This document shows, piece by piece, positions 7,724 through 15,477 of a DNA stretch of 28,572 nucleotides. How positions within the stretch are numbered: the first letter of the stretch is position 1; each line of letters opens with the position of its first letter. The notes beneath the pieces were generated by a model that was not told where the DNA came from, made no database searches, and worked only from the letters and a program-made list of their open reading frames with translations. Origin of the DNA: JAZKSG01 sp964384785 (lineage in GTDB: Archaea; Thermoplasmatota; E2; DHVEG-1); assembly GCA_964384785.1 (NCBI GenBank), contig CAYLLH010000031.1, positions 1 to 28,572 of the forward strand. Direction: 5' to 3'. The translations under genes were made by a program, and so were the position numbers.

Positions 7724-8674
7724 TTAATTGTTAAAAGAGATCCTTATGCCTTCTTTTTTAAATTCTTTTAATATCCCCTCTGATATCGCCGAACGAACTT
7801 CTGTTCTTTCTGAAATATGGCAGAAATATCTTACAGATATCATGACACCATTTTTTTCCAAAGAAAGTTCTGTACCGGGCACGTAGGGTACCTCATTAGG
7901 TGAAGACATCTTTCGAATCATATCACGACGTCTTTTTTTCATAATATGACCAACTACATTTGTTGCAACTTGTGACATAATATCTTCTGCTAAAAGATGA
8001 TCAACATTAGATGAAAGCATCACATTTACTTCATCCCAGATAACAGGTTCTTTTGAAGAAATTGAAAAAACTGGTTTTGAAAAAATAAAAGAATTAGGAA
8101 TCGATATTTTTCTTCCAGTATATGCTGTGTCTTTCAATGTATCTTTTTTTTCATCAAGTATAATATGAGTAGTTGAAACCTCTGCGACTTTTCCTTTAAT
8201 TCCATCAATTTCTATAAGATCGCCTTTGCTCAGAGTTCCTCCAAGTATTATATGTAGCCATCCAGCAAAATTTATGATCGATTTATGATAAATAAAGATC
8301 AACAGAACCAGTATGATTATGACTAGTATCCCTATTGAGAGCATATCTCCTACTAATAGAAATGAAAGAACAATGAATGCTCCAATCCATATTAGATAAC
8401 TAATAAACTGCCAGGTGTGTTTAACTTCATATGTTGAAATTAGATAACGTCTTAGAGCTCTTTTAAAAACCGGTTCTAAAACAGTTACAAAAAGTTTTGT
8501 TACAACAAGTACAAAAAGAATCATAATTGCAGGGGAAAGAAAATTTTCAAGTACCTCTTCAAGCGATCCTATTTTTACAAAAACGGGTGTGTATGTGAAA
8601 AGCATTACTAAAATAAAAAGAAGGATTATATTCCATAGTATAAGTTTAGAAATCCTGCTAGTACTCTCCACCAT
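7724..8674 (-). CDS. MscS-family small mechanosensitive channel
   Basis: The 316-residue product has an N-terminal set of about four membrane segments (residues 10-32, 45-65, 88-105 and 108-130), then the MscS pore helix and beta domain. The conserved core is INFAGWLHIILGGTLSKGDLIEIDGIKGKVAEVS at about 133-168. In this core the loop GDLIEIDGIKG corresponds to the family GDxIxIxxxxG element. The channel releases solutes when membrane tension rises on osmotic downshock. It is the first gene of a unit with trkA and trkH, which pairs emergency solute release with potassium uptake. The ATG at 8674 has no evident ribosome site, so the message may be leaderless. Confidence 0.9.
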   Translation of the reverse strand: MVESTSRISKLILWNIILLFILVMLFTYTPVFVKIGSLEEVLENFLSPAIMILFVLVVTKLFVTVLEPVFKRALRRYLISTYEVKHTWQFISYLIWIGAFIVLSFLLVGDMLSIGILVIIILVLLIFIYHKSIINFAGWLHIILGGTLSKGDLIEIDGIKGKVAEVSTTHIILDEKKDTLKDTAYTGRKISIPNSFIFSKPVFSISSKEPVIWDEVNVMLSSNVDHLLAEDIMSQVATNVVGHIMKKRRRDMIRKMSSPNEVPYVPGTELSLEKNGVMISVRYFCHISERTEVRSAISEGILKEFKKEGIRISFNN

Positions 8675-8747
8675 TAAATATCAGAATTGATGTATTAAGA
8701 GAATAGTTTATGAATTTTACTAAAAAATATATAAAAAAAAATTTGGT

Positions 8748-9695
8748 TTAGATTGTGATGTCGATGTCTAGTTTTTCAGCTAGTTCCTTGTAACGATTAC
8801 GAATTGTAACCTCTGTAACACCTGCTACTTCAGAGATTTCTCTTTGTGTTACTCTTTTGCCGCATAGAACTGAAGCTATATATATTGCTGCAGCAGCCAG
8901 GCTTACTGGTCCTCGTCCACTTGTTAGTTCGCTTTCTATTGCTTTTTCTAGTATTTCCACGGTTTTTGTTTTAACATCCTGGTCTAATCCTAGTTTACTT
9001 CCGAATCTTGAAACATAATCAACTGGTGAACTCGGTGGCATCTTAAGACCTAGTTCACGAACTAAGAACCTGTAAGTTCTTCCTATTTCTTTACGTTTAA
9101 TCTGAGATTTATCAGCTAGCTCATCCAGTGTTCTTGGCATACCAGCTAGACGACATGCTGCATAAACACTAGCTATTACCACGCCTTCAACGCTTCTTCC
9201 ACGTATAAGATTCTTTTTTGCTGCTTTACGATACAGCATTCCTGCTTGTTCACGAATGGTTCGTGGAAGGTTAAGAATTGAAGCTATTTTATTAAGTTCA
9301 GCGAAAGCAACCGCGAGGCTTCTTTCACTAGCATTGCTGATACGTGTACGTCTTTGCCATTTACGAAGACGGTAAATCTGCCCTCTCATTTTGGTTGGTA
9401 TTGTTCGACCGTAACTATCGCGGTTTTTCCAACCAATAGTTGTACTTAATCCTTTATCATGAAGAGTGTATTTTGTTGGTGGTCCTGCTCTGGCTCTTTT
9501 CTTTTTTTGTTCAGCATCAAAAGCACGCCATTCAGGCCCATGATCTATTATATCCTCATCTAAAACAAGACCGCAATCTTGACATACAACCTCGCCTCTT
9601 TTGTCATCTCTGATGATGTTTTTGCTACCGCATTCAGGGCATTTTTTAGTGTATTCAATTTTTTGTTTATCTTTATCCTGTTTTTTTGGTGTCAA
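8748..9695 (-). CDS. tfb: Transcription initiation factor B (TFB)
   Basis: A complete 315-residue archaeal TFIIB. The N-terminal zinc ribbon has C19, C22, C38 and C41 in the CPEC/CQDC pattern. Next is the B-finger and linker (PEWRAFDAEQKKKR, TIGWKNRDSYG). Two cyclin repeats follow at about 120-205 and 215-305; the second ends in the BRE-reading helix near VTQREISEVAGVTEVTIRNRY. It recruits RNA polymerase to TBP-bound promoters. The start is TTG 9693-9695 with a strong GGGAGG six bases upstream; no ATG lies near. It follows aIF1A by 53 bases on the same strand and may share its transcript. The weak start codon may limit the amount made. Confidence 0.97.
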   Translation of the reverse strand: MTPKKQDKDKQKIEYTKKCPECGSKNIIRDDKRGEVVCQDCGLVLDEDIIDHGPEWRAFDAEQKKKRARAGPPTKYTLHDKGLSTTIGWKNRDSYGRTIPTKMRGQIYRLRKWQRRTRISNASERSLAVAFAELNKIASILNLPRTIREQAGMLYRKAAKKNLIRGRSVEGVVIASVYAACRLAGMPRTLDELADKSQIKRKEIGRTYRFLVRELGLKMPPSSPVDYVSRFGSKLGLDQDVKTKTVEILEKAIESELTSGRGPVSLAAAAIYIASVLCGKRVTQREISEVAGVTEVTIRNRYKELAEKLDIDITI

Positions 9696-9748
9696 AATAT
9701 TCCTCCCTTGTCGAAATTTTTTAATTTTAACCTAAAAAATCTGTTTTT

Positions 9749-10078
9749 TTAGAAAACATTTAACTCATCAGGTAAAATGTGTTTATTACTCAGTATTTTT
9801 ACCTGGCTTTTTCTGTATTTATATATTACATCTGCTTTTTCATCTTGAATATCCCATGGTGCAACAATAACTAAATCTCCGTTTTGGATTCTTTTTATTT
9901 TTCTTTTTTTTCCACCAGGTATTCGTGCTATTCTTGTTTTTCCGTCTTCACATGCCACATTCATTCTTGATGCCCCGAGTCTTTGGTTTACAACTCCAAA
10001 CATTTCATTATTTTTTCTTTTAGGCAGCGGCATTCTAATATATTCATCCTGATTGTTTCTATCATTATATCTATTCAT
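9749..10078 (-). CDS. eif1A: Translation initiation factor aIF1A
   Basis: The 109-residue product has the length and OB fold of archaeal initiation factor 1A. Characteristic parts are the basic N-terminal tail with RMPLPKRKNNEMFGVV, the OB strands MNVACEDGKTRIARIPGGKKRK and IQNGDLVIVAPWDIQDEKADVIYKY. It binds the A site of the small ribosomal subunit and helps start-codon selection together with aIF1 and aIF2. It is encoded directly upstream of TFB, so transcription and translation initiation factors form one minus-strand pair. It diverges from the phosphoglycerate mutase gene. A good BRE/TATA lies at 10131-10150. Confidence 0.96.
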   Translation of the reverse strand: MNRYNDRNNQDEYIRMPLPKRKNNEMFGVVNQRLGASRMNVACEDGKTRIARIPGGKKRKIKRIQNGDLVIVAPWDIQDEKADVIYKYRKSQVKILSNKHILPDELNVF

Positions 10079-10130
10079 TATTACACCGATTTTTTGTTAA
10101 TAAATTAAGGTACACATTGTTGTGCAAGCA

Positions 10131-10150
10131 AAGTATTTAAAACTTTCGGT
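10131..10150 (-). promoter_or_regulatory. BRE/TATA promoter of aIF1A-TFB
   Basis: Read on the minus strand the segment is ACCGAAAGTTTTAAATACTT: a CGAAAG BRE followed by TTTAAATA. It lies about 60 bases before the aIF1A start, which predicts a leader of roughly 30 bases. Confidence 0.65.
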
Positions 10151-10171
10151 TTGTTTTTTATCTTTAAAAGT

Positions 10172-10190
10172 CAAAAAGATTTATAAACAA
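10172..10190 (+). promoter_or_regulatory. TATA promoter of apgM
   Basis: The element AAAAAGATTTATAAACAA contains TTTATAAA with a purine-rich BRE before it. It lies about 100 bases upstream of the ATG at 10284. A GAGGAG ribosome site is present at 10266-10271, so the predicted leader of about 75 bases is translated by SD pairing. Confidence 0.55.
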
Positions 10191-10283
10191 CAAAAAACCA
10201 TAAAAAAACATAAACTTTTACACTCATAACTAATCACCGTTTTAAGATTAAAAAAAATTTGTTTTGAGGAGAATAAAAGAAAA

Positions 10284-11492
10284 ATGGAATTAGAATTCAT
10301 CAAAAAACTTATCAAAAAAAACAATTCAAAAATCGTAATGCTTGTGATGGATGGAATAGGGGGACTACCATTAGAATCCAATGGCAAAACAGAACTTGAA
10401 ACAGCAAACACTCCAAACCTTGATAATCTTGCAAAAAAAAGCATATGTGGATTACACAACCCTGTTGGAAATGGTATAACACCAGGTAGTGGACCAGGGC
10501 ATCTAGGAATTTTTGGTTATAACCCAATAAAATATCAGGTAGGAAGGGGAGTACTAGCTGCTAATGGTATAGGTTTTGAACTAAAAGATGGGGATGTAGC
10601 TGCTCGTGGTAACTTTGCAACAATTGATTCAGAAGCCAAAGTCACTGATAGGCGAGCTGGAAGAATATCATCAGAAAAAAACAAAGAACTATGTAATCTA
10701 CTATGTGAAAAAATTTCACTATGTGACACTGATTTATTTATTGAAACAGTTAAAGAACATCGTTTTCTACTAGTTTTAAGAGGAGAAGGACTCTCAGGTA
10801 AACTTTATGATACCGATCCACAAGAAACAGGTGTAGAACCATTAAAACCCAGAGGTTATTCTGATGATGCAGAAAAAACCGTTTCAATAGTAGATAATTT
10901 CTTGAAAAAAGCAAAAGATGTTTTAAAAGATGAACACCCTGCTAACACGGTTCTACTGCGGGGTTTTTCACAAAAACCAAACTGGCCGAGTTTCGAAGAA
11001 GTATTTGGTCTAAAAAGTGCTGCAATTGCAGCATATCCAATGTACAGAGGTCTTGCAAAACTAATTGGAATGGATCTTTTAGAAACAGGTGACCATGTTG
11101 AAGATGAATTTAAAACACTAAAAGAAAACTGGGATGACTACGATTTCTTCTTTTTACATATTAAAAAAACAGATAGCTATGGCGAGGATGGAAACTTTGA
11201 TGCTAAAGTAAAAGAAATAGAAAAAGTAGACCGTCTTATACCCCGAATAATGGATTTAAATCCTGATGTGTTAATTGTTACAGGTGATCATTCAACACCA
11301 TCATTTCTAAAATATCATAGTTGGCATCCTGTACCAACAATCATATTTTCAAAACAATGCCGACCTGATGAAGTACAAAATTTTGGAGAACGAGAATGTA
11401 TTAAAGGCGGCCTTGGAGCAAGATTTCCAGCAGAAGATTTATTACCTTTAGCCTTGGCTAATGCTAAAAGACTTAAAAAATTTGGAGCATAG
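10284..11492 (+). CDS. apgM: Archaeal 2,3-bisphosphoglycerate-independent phosphoglycerate mutase
   Basis: A 402-residue alkaline-phosphatase-superfamily enzyme that interconverts 3- and 2-phosphoglycerate in glycolysis or gluconeogenesis. The metal site starts with VMLVMDGIGG, and the serine that is phosphorylated lies in TPGSGPGHLGIFGY. The other metal ligands are visible in FLHIKKTDSYGEDGN, VTGDHSTPS and HSWHPVPT. Length and order match the archaeal ApgM group rather than the bacterial iPGM of about 510 residues. The GAGGAG site precedes ATG by a normal distance. The gene is transcribed alone and converges on the small zinc-ribbon gene. Confidence 0.96.
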   Translation: MELEFIKKLIKKNNSKIVMLVMDGIGGLPLESNGKTELETANTPNLDNLAKKSICGLHNPVGNGITPGSGPGHLGIFGYNPIKYQVGRGVLAANGIGFELKDGDVAARGNFATIDSEAKVTDRRAGRISSEKNKELCNLLCEKISLCDTDLFIETVKEHRFLLVLRGEGLSGKLYDTDPQETGVEPLKPRGYSDDAEKTVSIVDNFLKKAKDVLKDEHPANTVLLRGFSQKPNWPSFEEVFGLKSAAIAAYPMYRGLAKLIGMDLLETGDHVEDEFKTLKENWDDYDFFFLHIKKTDSYGEDGNFDAKVKEIEKVDRLIPRIMDLNPDVLIVTGDHSTPSFLKYHSWHPVPTIIFSKQCRPDEVQNFGERECIKGGLGARFPAEDLLPLALANAKRLKKFGA

Positions 11493-11512
11493 AAAAATTA
11501 AATAAAAAAAAT

Positions 11513-11746
11513 TTAGTCGAAATCTGATCCTAAATCATAGCCACAATATGGACATTCCATATTATCACCTAGTTCTTGTTTACAATTGGGACATAGACGA
11601 CCTGGATTGAAACTTTTTTCTTCAGCTTCTACAGAACAACCACATTGATTACATACTCTGAACGGAGTTGTTGTATCAGGAATTTTTCGCATTTGTGACC
11701 CGCAATTAGGGCACGACCATAGTCTTTCAATTTCTTCAGGATCCAA
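11513..11746 (-). CDS. Small double zinc-ribbon protein
   Basis: The 77-residue protein contains four CxxC knuckles: CPNCG near residue 12, CNQCG near 33, CPNCK near 53 and CPYCG near 67, enough for two zinc ribbons. There is no other domain, so nucleic-acid or protein binding can only be guessed. The reading frame starts at TTG 11744-11746, with GGTGAT about six bases upstream. An ATG at 11752 is out of frame. A TTAATAAAC element near 11790-11800 on the minus strand could be its TATA box. Its 3' end faces apgM. Confidence 0.75.
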   Translation of the reverse strand: MDPEEIERLWSCPNCGSQMRKIPDTTTPFRVCNQCGCSVEAEEKSFNPGRLCPNCKQELGDNMECPYCGYDLGSDFD

Positions 11747-11823
11747 AACATATCACCAATTTTTTTACTCTTACATTACTACTAAGGCGGGGTTTATTAA
11801 CCTTTTGTTTTCCGTGAAGAGAC

Positions 11824-11857
11824 TGGGTTTTTTAAACCCATCGAAAGGTTTATAAAG
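11824..11857 (+). promoter_or_regulatory. Inverted repeat abutting a strong BRE/TATA
   Basis: TGGGTTT-TTT-AAACCCA (11824-11840) is a perfect 7-bp inverted repeat. It is followed directly by CGAAAGG-TTTATAAAG (11842-11857), a textbook BRE/TATA. Transcription should start near 11880, serving the genes at 11955-13447. The position suggests a regulator site that competes with or assists TFB. Confidence 0.55.
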
Positions 11858-11954
11858 AAGTTTAAACGTTGGAGAAAAAAAGATTTTAAGAATATGAAAA
11901 AAAATTTAAAAAAAAGATTTTTTTGAGAAATATAGATTTGAGGTAGAATAAAAT

Positions 11955-12320
11955 ATGTTAGAAGATAGACTAAAAGATGCGTTGTTATATGATAAAACAA
12001 AAAACCCGGAGCGTAGTAATGCTAGTTTCGAACGTTTAGAAGAAGTGGTAACTAATGTTCTCTCAGATGATTCCGAAAAAATGGTAAAAGATTTAAAATC
12101 TGTTTTAAAAATCTCTGATAATATTCGTATGCCTTTGGATAAAAAACAAGTCGATTCAATTGTTGATTTTTTTAATCAAAAAAATTTGAAACCCGAAGAA
12201 ATTGAATCTATTGTTGAACAACTCGAATATTCTGAGATTTCAACAAATGAAGCCTTGGATCTTCATAAAAAAAATACAAAATCCCAGTGTCTCATCTTGA
12301 AAAAGATATTATTCCTGTAA
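11955..12320 (+). CDS. Hypothetical helical ORF, probably the N-terminal part of the following aminotransferase
   Basis: The 121-residue frame starts at ATG 11955 with GAGGT about eleven bases upstream. The first 100 residues are charged and helical and I do not recognise them. Near the end the sequence reads EALDLHKK. The shifted frame then continues as KYKIPVSHLEKDIIP, which together is the usual N-terminus of class III aminotransferases (LHKKYxIP). After the A8 run this frame degenerates to a short LILKKILFL tail and stops at 12320. So the last ~15 residues are probably not real, and the ORF may form one ~490-residue protein with the next gene. Alternatives are a separate small protein, or a homopolymer sequencing error. 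Confidence 0.6.
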   Translation: MLEDRLKDALLYDKTKNPERSNASFERLEEVVTNVLSDDSEKMVKDLKSVLKISDNIRMPLDKKQVDSIVDFFNQKNLKPEEIESIVEQLEYSEISTNEALDLHKKNTKSQCLILKKILFL

Positions 12321-13447
12321 AAGGTCAAGGTTGTTGGATTCTTGATACTAAAGGTCGTTGGTTTTTGGATATGGATAGTAACTACAGTGCTACAAATCTT
12401 GGAATGAATAATCCTGAGGTTGCTCAGGGTTTGTTTAATCAGGCTAATCTTCTGGTTTCGATGAAAGAGGATCGTGTACAGATTGCTCGCACTCGTTTCC
12501 TTCGTGAGATTTCATCTATGATGCCCAGTGGTCTTGATTTTTTTTATTGGCAGAACTCTGGTGGTGAAGCGGTTGATAAAGCAATAAAAATCGCTAAAGC
12601 CTATACTGGTACAAAAGATGTTATAGCGTTTAAAAATGGTTTTCATGGTAGAACTCATGGAGCAGTTTCTGTTACTTGGAATAAAAAATATCGTGAACCT
12701 TTTTTGCTTCATGAGGAAGACTGGGTTCATTTCGCAGAATTCAACAACATAGATTCAGTAAAAAAACTTGTTGAAAAAACTGGAGCAAGGATTATTATTA
12801 TGGAGATGGTTCAAGGTGAAGAAGCAGGTAACCTTGCAGCGGATCCAGATTTTATTGAAAAACTTTGGAAACTTAAAGAAGAAAAAAACTTGGTAATAAT
12901 TGATGATGAAGTACAAGCTGGTTTTGCTCGTACTGCGGTTAAAAAAGATGAATGGTTTGCCTGCATGAGTTATAATGTTGTACCAGATATAATGGTTATC
13001 GGTAAATCCTTCGGTGGTGGTTACCCTGTTACAGCTGTTGTAACAAGCGAAGATGTTTCTGATGCTATGAAACCAGGTTATGATGGATCAACATTTGGAG
13101 GTAACCCTATGGCTATGACTTCTGCGTTGATAGCAACACGACAGATGAAACAAAAAGATATAACTAAGAATGTTATTGAACGTAGCAGGCAAATAGAGAA
13201 AGGTCTTAAGGATTTAAGAAAAAAACATCCTGTTATTAAAGAAATCAGATGTCGTGGTTTAATGATAGCTTTTTCATTAGGATCATCTGAAAATGTTTCT
13301 AAACTTCAGGATGAACTTAGAAAACAGGGTGTTAAAACTAGTCTTTCAACTGGTGAATATATGAGATTATTGCCTCCAACTATTATTGATGAAGGCGAGG
13401 TTAATACTTTTCTTGAAAGATTAGATAAAGCTCTTAATAAACTCTAA
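12287..13447 (+). CDS. Class III PLP aminotransferase (ornithine/acetylornithine/GABA type)
   Basis: The catalytic body is complete in 386 residues. It begins with VKGQGCWILDTKGRWFLDM and has the PLP-phosphate region QNSGGEAVDKAIKIAK. FHGRTHGAVS, IIDDEVQAGFART (the aspartate that binds the PLP ring nitrogen) and VIGKSFGGGYPV with the Schiff-base lysine follow. It moves the terminal or alpha amino group of an amino acid to 2-oxoglutarate or pyruvate; the substrate is not determinable. The only usable start in this frame is GTG 12287, which lacks a ribosome site. Upstream, the frame is blocked by TAA 12266-12268. The missing LHKKY segment lies in the other frame, one base off at A8 (12267-12274). 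The gene is therefore frameshifted, by programme, mutation or sequencing error. Confidence 0.88.
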   Translation: MSHLEKDIIPVKGQGCWILDTKGRWFLDMDSNYSATNLGMNNPEVAQGLFNQANLLVSMKEDRVQIARTRFLREISSMMPSGLDFFYWQNSGGEAVDKAIKIAKAYTGTKDVIAFKNGFHGRTHGAVSVTWNKKYREPFLLHEEDWVHFAEFNNIDSVKKLVEKTGARIIIMEMVQGEEAGNLAADPDFIEKLWKLKEEKNLVIIDDEVQAGFARTAVKKDEWFACMSYNVVPDIMVIGKSFGGGYPVTAVVTSEDVSDAMKPGYDGSTFGGNPMAMTSALIATRQMKQKDITKNVIERSRQIEKGLKDLRKKHPVIKEIRCRGLMIAFSLGSSENVSKLQDELRKQGVKTSLSTGEYMRLLPPTIIDEGEVNTFLERLDKALNKL

Positions 13448-13450
13448 AAA

Positions 13451-13469
13451 TTTTTTTTTCTTTTTTTTT
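13451..13469 (+). terminator. T9-C-T9 terminator tract
   Basis: Nine T, one C and nine T begin four bases after the aminotransferase stop. No stem precedes them. The next promoter starts within ten bases, so the two aminotransferase genes look separately transcribed. Confidence 0.55.
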
Positions 13470-13477
13470 GATACTAA

Positions 13478-13488
13478 GTTTTATAAAA
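13478..13488 (+). promoter_or_regulatory. TATA box of the class I aminotransferase gene
   Basis: GTTTTATAAAA predicts transcription start near 13505-13512. This is downstream of the ATG at 13488 and supports ATG 13521 as the true start, with a very short leader. Confidence 0.5.
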
Positions 13489-13520
13489 TGTTTTTTGTTG
13501 ATGGTTCTTGGTTGTATCCT

Positions 13521-14771
13521 ATGGTTGTAAATATTGAAAGGTTATTGTCAAGAAAAGCTAAAATGTTAAGATCATCAGAAATCCGTGAATTATTAAAAAT
13601 TACTAATCTTCCGGGTATGATTTCTTTTGGAGGAGGACTTCCTAACCCATCAGCTTTTCCTGTTGAATTAATTCATGAATGCATTGATAAAACTTTTGAA
13701 GGTGATATAAAACATGCTTTACAATATGGAACAACAGAAGGACTTCCCTTGCTTCGTGGTGTTCTTGCTGAACGTATGAAAAAAGAAAAAAATATTGATT
13801 GTGAACTACATGATATATTGGTAACTTCTGGAGCTCAACAGGCTTTGTTTTTATCAGCTTTTTGTTTCCTTGATCCCTATGATACATATCTTTCTAGTGT
13901 TCCGACATACTTAGGTGCAGTTCAGGCTTTTGGTGCTTTTGAAGGAAACTGCGAATCAATTCCTATGGATGATGAAGGAATTGACATTGATTCTCTTCGA
14001 AGAAACCTTAAAAGATTACATATGACAGGTATAAACCCTAAGTTTTTGTACACTGTTTCTAATTTCCAAAATCCTTCTGGGGAAACGGTTTCTCTTAGTC
14101 ACAGAAAAGAACTTCTTGATATCGCCTCTGAATATGATTTCCTAATTATTGAAGATGACCCATATGGAGATCTTATTTTTGAAGGAGAAAAAATACCTAC
14201 AATAAAATCTCTTGATAAAAAAGGAAGAGTAATCTACATGTCTACTTTTTCAAAAATCCTTGCCCCTGGTTTCAGAATCGCTTGGATGATAGCATCACGT
14301 GAAATACTTGATAAATTAGTGCTTTCTAAACAAGCTGCAGATCTCTGCACTAATACTTTTGGTCAGTATGTAGCATATGAATATATTAACCAAGGATATC
14401 TTGATAAACAATTAGATACAATAAAAAAAATGTATAAAAGAAAAAGAGATGTTATGGTTGAGTCTTTGGAGAAATATTTCCCAAAGGAAGCGGAATGGAA
14501 AGTTCCTAAGGGTGGAATGTTTATCTGGATAACTCTCCCGAAAAGTGTTAACACTAATATAATGCTTCAAAAAGCTATAGCAAATAAGATAGCATATGTT
14601 GCTGGAGATGCTTTCTTCCCTGATAAGGGAAACTACAACTCGATGAGACTAAATTTTTCTTATTCTGATGATAAAACAATAAAAAATGGAATAAAACGAC
14701 TATCAAAAGTTCTAAAAGAGGAACTTTCTAAAAGCTACAAAGATGAACCAATGTTCCAAGAAGGAGTTTAG
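13521..14771 (+). CDS. Class I/II PLP aminotransferase, LysN/aromatic-aminotransferase type
   Basis: The 416-residue fold-type-I enzyme has the order typical of the 2-aminoadipate (LysN)/MocR-catalytic group. It begins SSEIRELLKITNLPGMISFGGGLPNPSAFP, then has TSGAQQALFLS, SNFQNPSGETVS, IIEDDPYGDLIFEG and the Schiff-base lysine in YMSTFSKILAPGFRIAW. A C-terminal arginine in MRLNFSYS binds the substrate carboxylate. Members transfer the alpha amino group of aromatic amino acids, leucine or 2-aminoadipate; which of these applies here is unknown. The start ATG 13521 is chosen from the promoter position; ATG 13488 is in frame and would add eleven residues (FFVDGSWLYP) not expected for the family. 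Confidence 0.9.
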   Translation: MVVNIERLLSRKAKMLRSSEIRELLKITNLPGMISFGGGLPNPSAFPVELIHECIDKTFEGDIKHALQYGTTEGLPLLRGVLAERMKKEKNIDCELHDILVTSGAQQALFLSAFCFLDPYDTYLSSVPTYLGAVQAFGAFEGNCESIPMDDEGIDIDSLRRNLKRLHMTGINPKFLYTVSNFQNPSGETVSLSHRKELLDIASEYDFLIIEDDPYGDLIFEGEKIPTIKSLDKKGRVIYMSTFSKILAPGFRIAWMIASREILDKLVLSKQAADLCTNTFGQYVAYEYINQGYLDKQLDTIKKMYKRKRDVMVESLEKYFPKEAEWKVPKGGMFIWITLPKSVNTNIMLQKAIANKIAYVAGDAFFPDKGNYNSMRLNFSYSDDKTIKNGIKRLSKVLKEELSKSYKDEPMFQEGV

Positions 14772-14822
14772 AAAAAATAGATTTTTTTTACATCCCTTTT
14801 TTAAACTATTTTTTTTGGTAAA

Positions 14823-14832
14823 TTTTATATAG
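14823..14832 (+). promoter_or_regulatory. TATA box of the Hsp20 gene
   Basis: TTTTATATAG lies 76-85 bases before the ATG at 14908. It predicts a leader of about 50 bases that ends in the TTAGGAGGTG ribosome site (14886-14895). Confidence 0.5.
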
Positions 14833-14907
14833 AACTTTAAAGTAAAAAAAAATATAAAAAAAAAACTATTGTGATGGTTAATAATTTAGGAGGTGCAAAT
14901 AAATAAA

Positions 14908-15456
14908 ATGGCAGACGATGAAGAAAAAAATGATAGAAGAAAAAGAAGAGATCCTTTTGATTTATTTGGAATGGATGAATTCGAAAAAATGTTTAGAGAC
15001 ATGGAACGAATGATGGAAGAAGCATTCAAAGGTTCAATGTTTAGAAATATCAAACCAGGCCGGTCCTTTGTTCATGGTTTCAATATCCATGTTGGACCTG
15101 ATGGTAAACCTCATGTTTCAGAGTTTGGAAATCGTTCCTTGAAAAATTCAGATGGAAAAAAATCTTTCACTGAAGAACGTGAGCCTTTAACTGATGTAAT
15201 TGAAAGTAAAGATGAAGTCGCTGTTACAGTTGAAATACCCGGTGTAGAAAAAAGTGATATTGATCTAAAAGCGACTACTGATACTCTTGAAATCCATGTT
15301 GATACATCTCAACGTAAGTATCATAAAAATGTGGATTTACCTTGTTCTGTTAAACCAAAAACAACTAAAGCCACCTATAAGAATGGTATTTTGGATGTTA
15401 GTATTAAAAAGAAACAGAAAGACTCTGATGAAGGGTATAAGATAAACATAAAATAA
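14908..15456 (+). CDS. hsp20: Hsp20/alpha-crystallin small heat shock protein
   Basis: The product has 182 residues. An acidic and basic N-terminal arm (DDEEKNDRRKRRDPFDLFG) precedes FVHGFNIHVGPDGKP, a stretch common in archaeal Hsp20 proteins. The alpha-crystallin domain spans about 95-165. It has the strands DVIESKDEVAVTVEIPGVEKSDI and the signature YKNGILDVSIKK. The last residues YKINIK supply the I-x-I motif that links dimers into larger oligomers. It is an ATP-independent holdase chaperone. ATG 14908 is preferred over an in-frame GTG at 14893, because that GTG is part of the AGGAGGTG ribosome site. It is a single-gene unit with its own TATA box and terminator. Confidence 0.92.
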   Translation: MADDEEKNDRRKRRDPFDLFGMDEFEKMFRDMERMMEEAFKGSMFRNIKPGRSFVHGFNIHVGPDGKPHVSEFGNRSLKNSDGKKSFTEEREPLTDVIESKDEVAVTVEIPGVEKSDIDLKATTDTLEIHVDTSQRKYHKNVDLPCSVKPKTTKATYKNGILDVSIKKKQKDSDEGYKINIK

Positions 15457-15460
15457 CCAA

Positions 15461-15477
15461 TTTTTTTTTCTTTTTTT
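15461..15477 (+). terminator. T9-C-T7 terminator tract
   Basis: Nine T, one C and seven T follow the Hsp20 stop by four bases. The tract reaches the last bases of the convergent transporter gene, leaving almost no spacer between the two genes. Confidence 0.5.

Noticed and set aside
11894..11926. Short ORF MKKNLKKRFF in the leader before the gene at 11955, as a leader peptide.
   Set aside because: It is made almost only of A and T runs, has no ribosome site, and contains no codons that would suggest attenuation.
13488..13520. ATG 13488 as the start of the class I aminotransferase.
   Set aside because: It is at the TATA box itself, upstream of the predicted transcription start, and adds residues not expected in the family.
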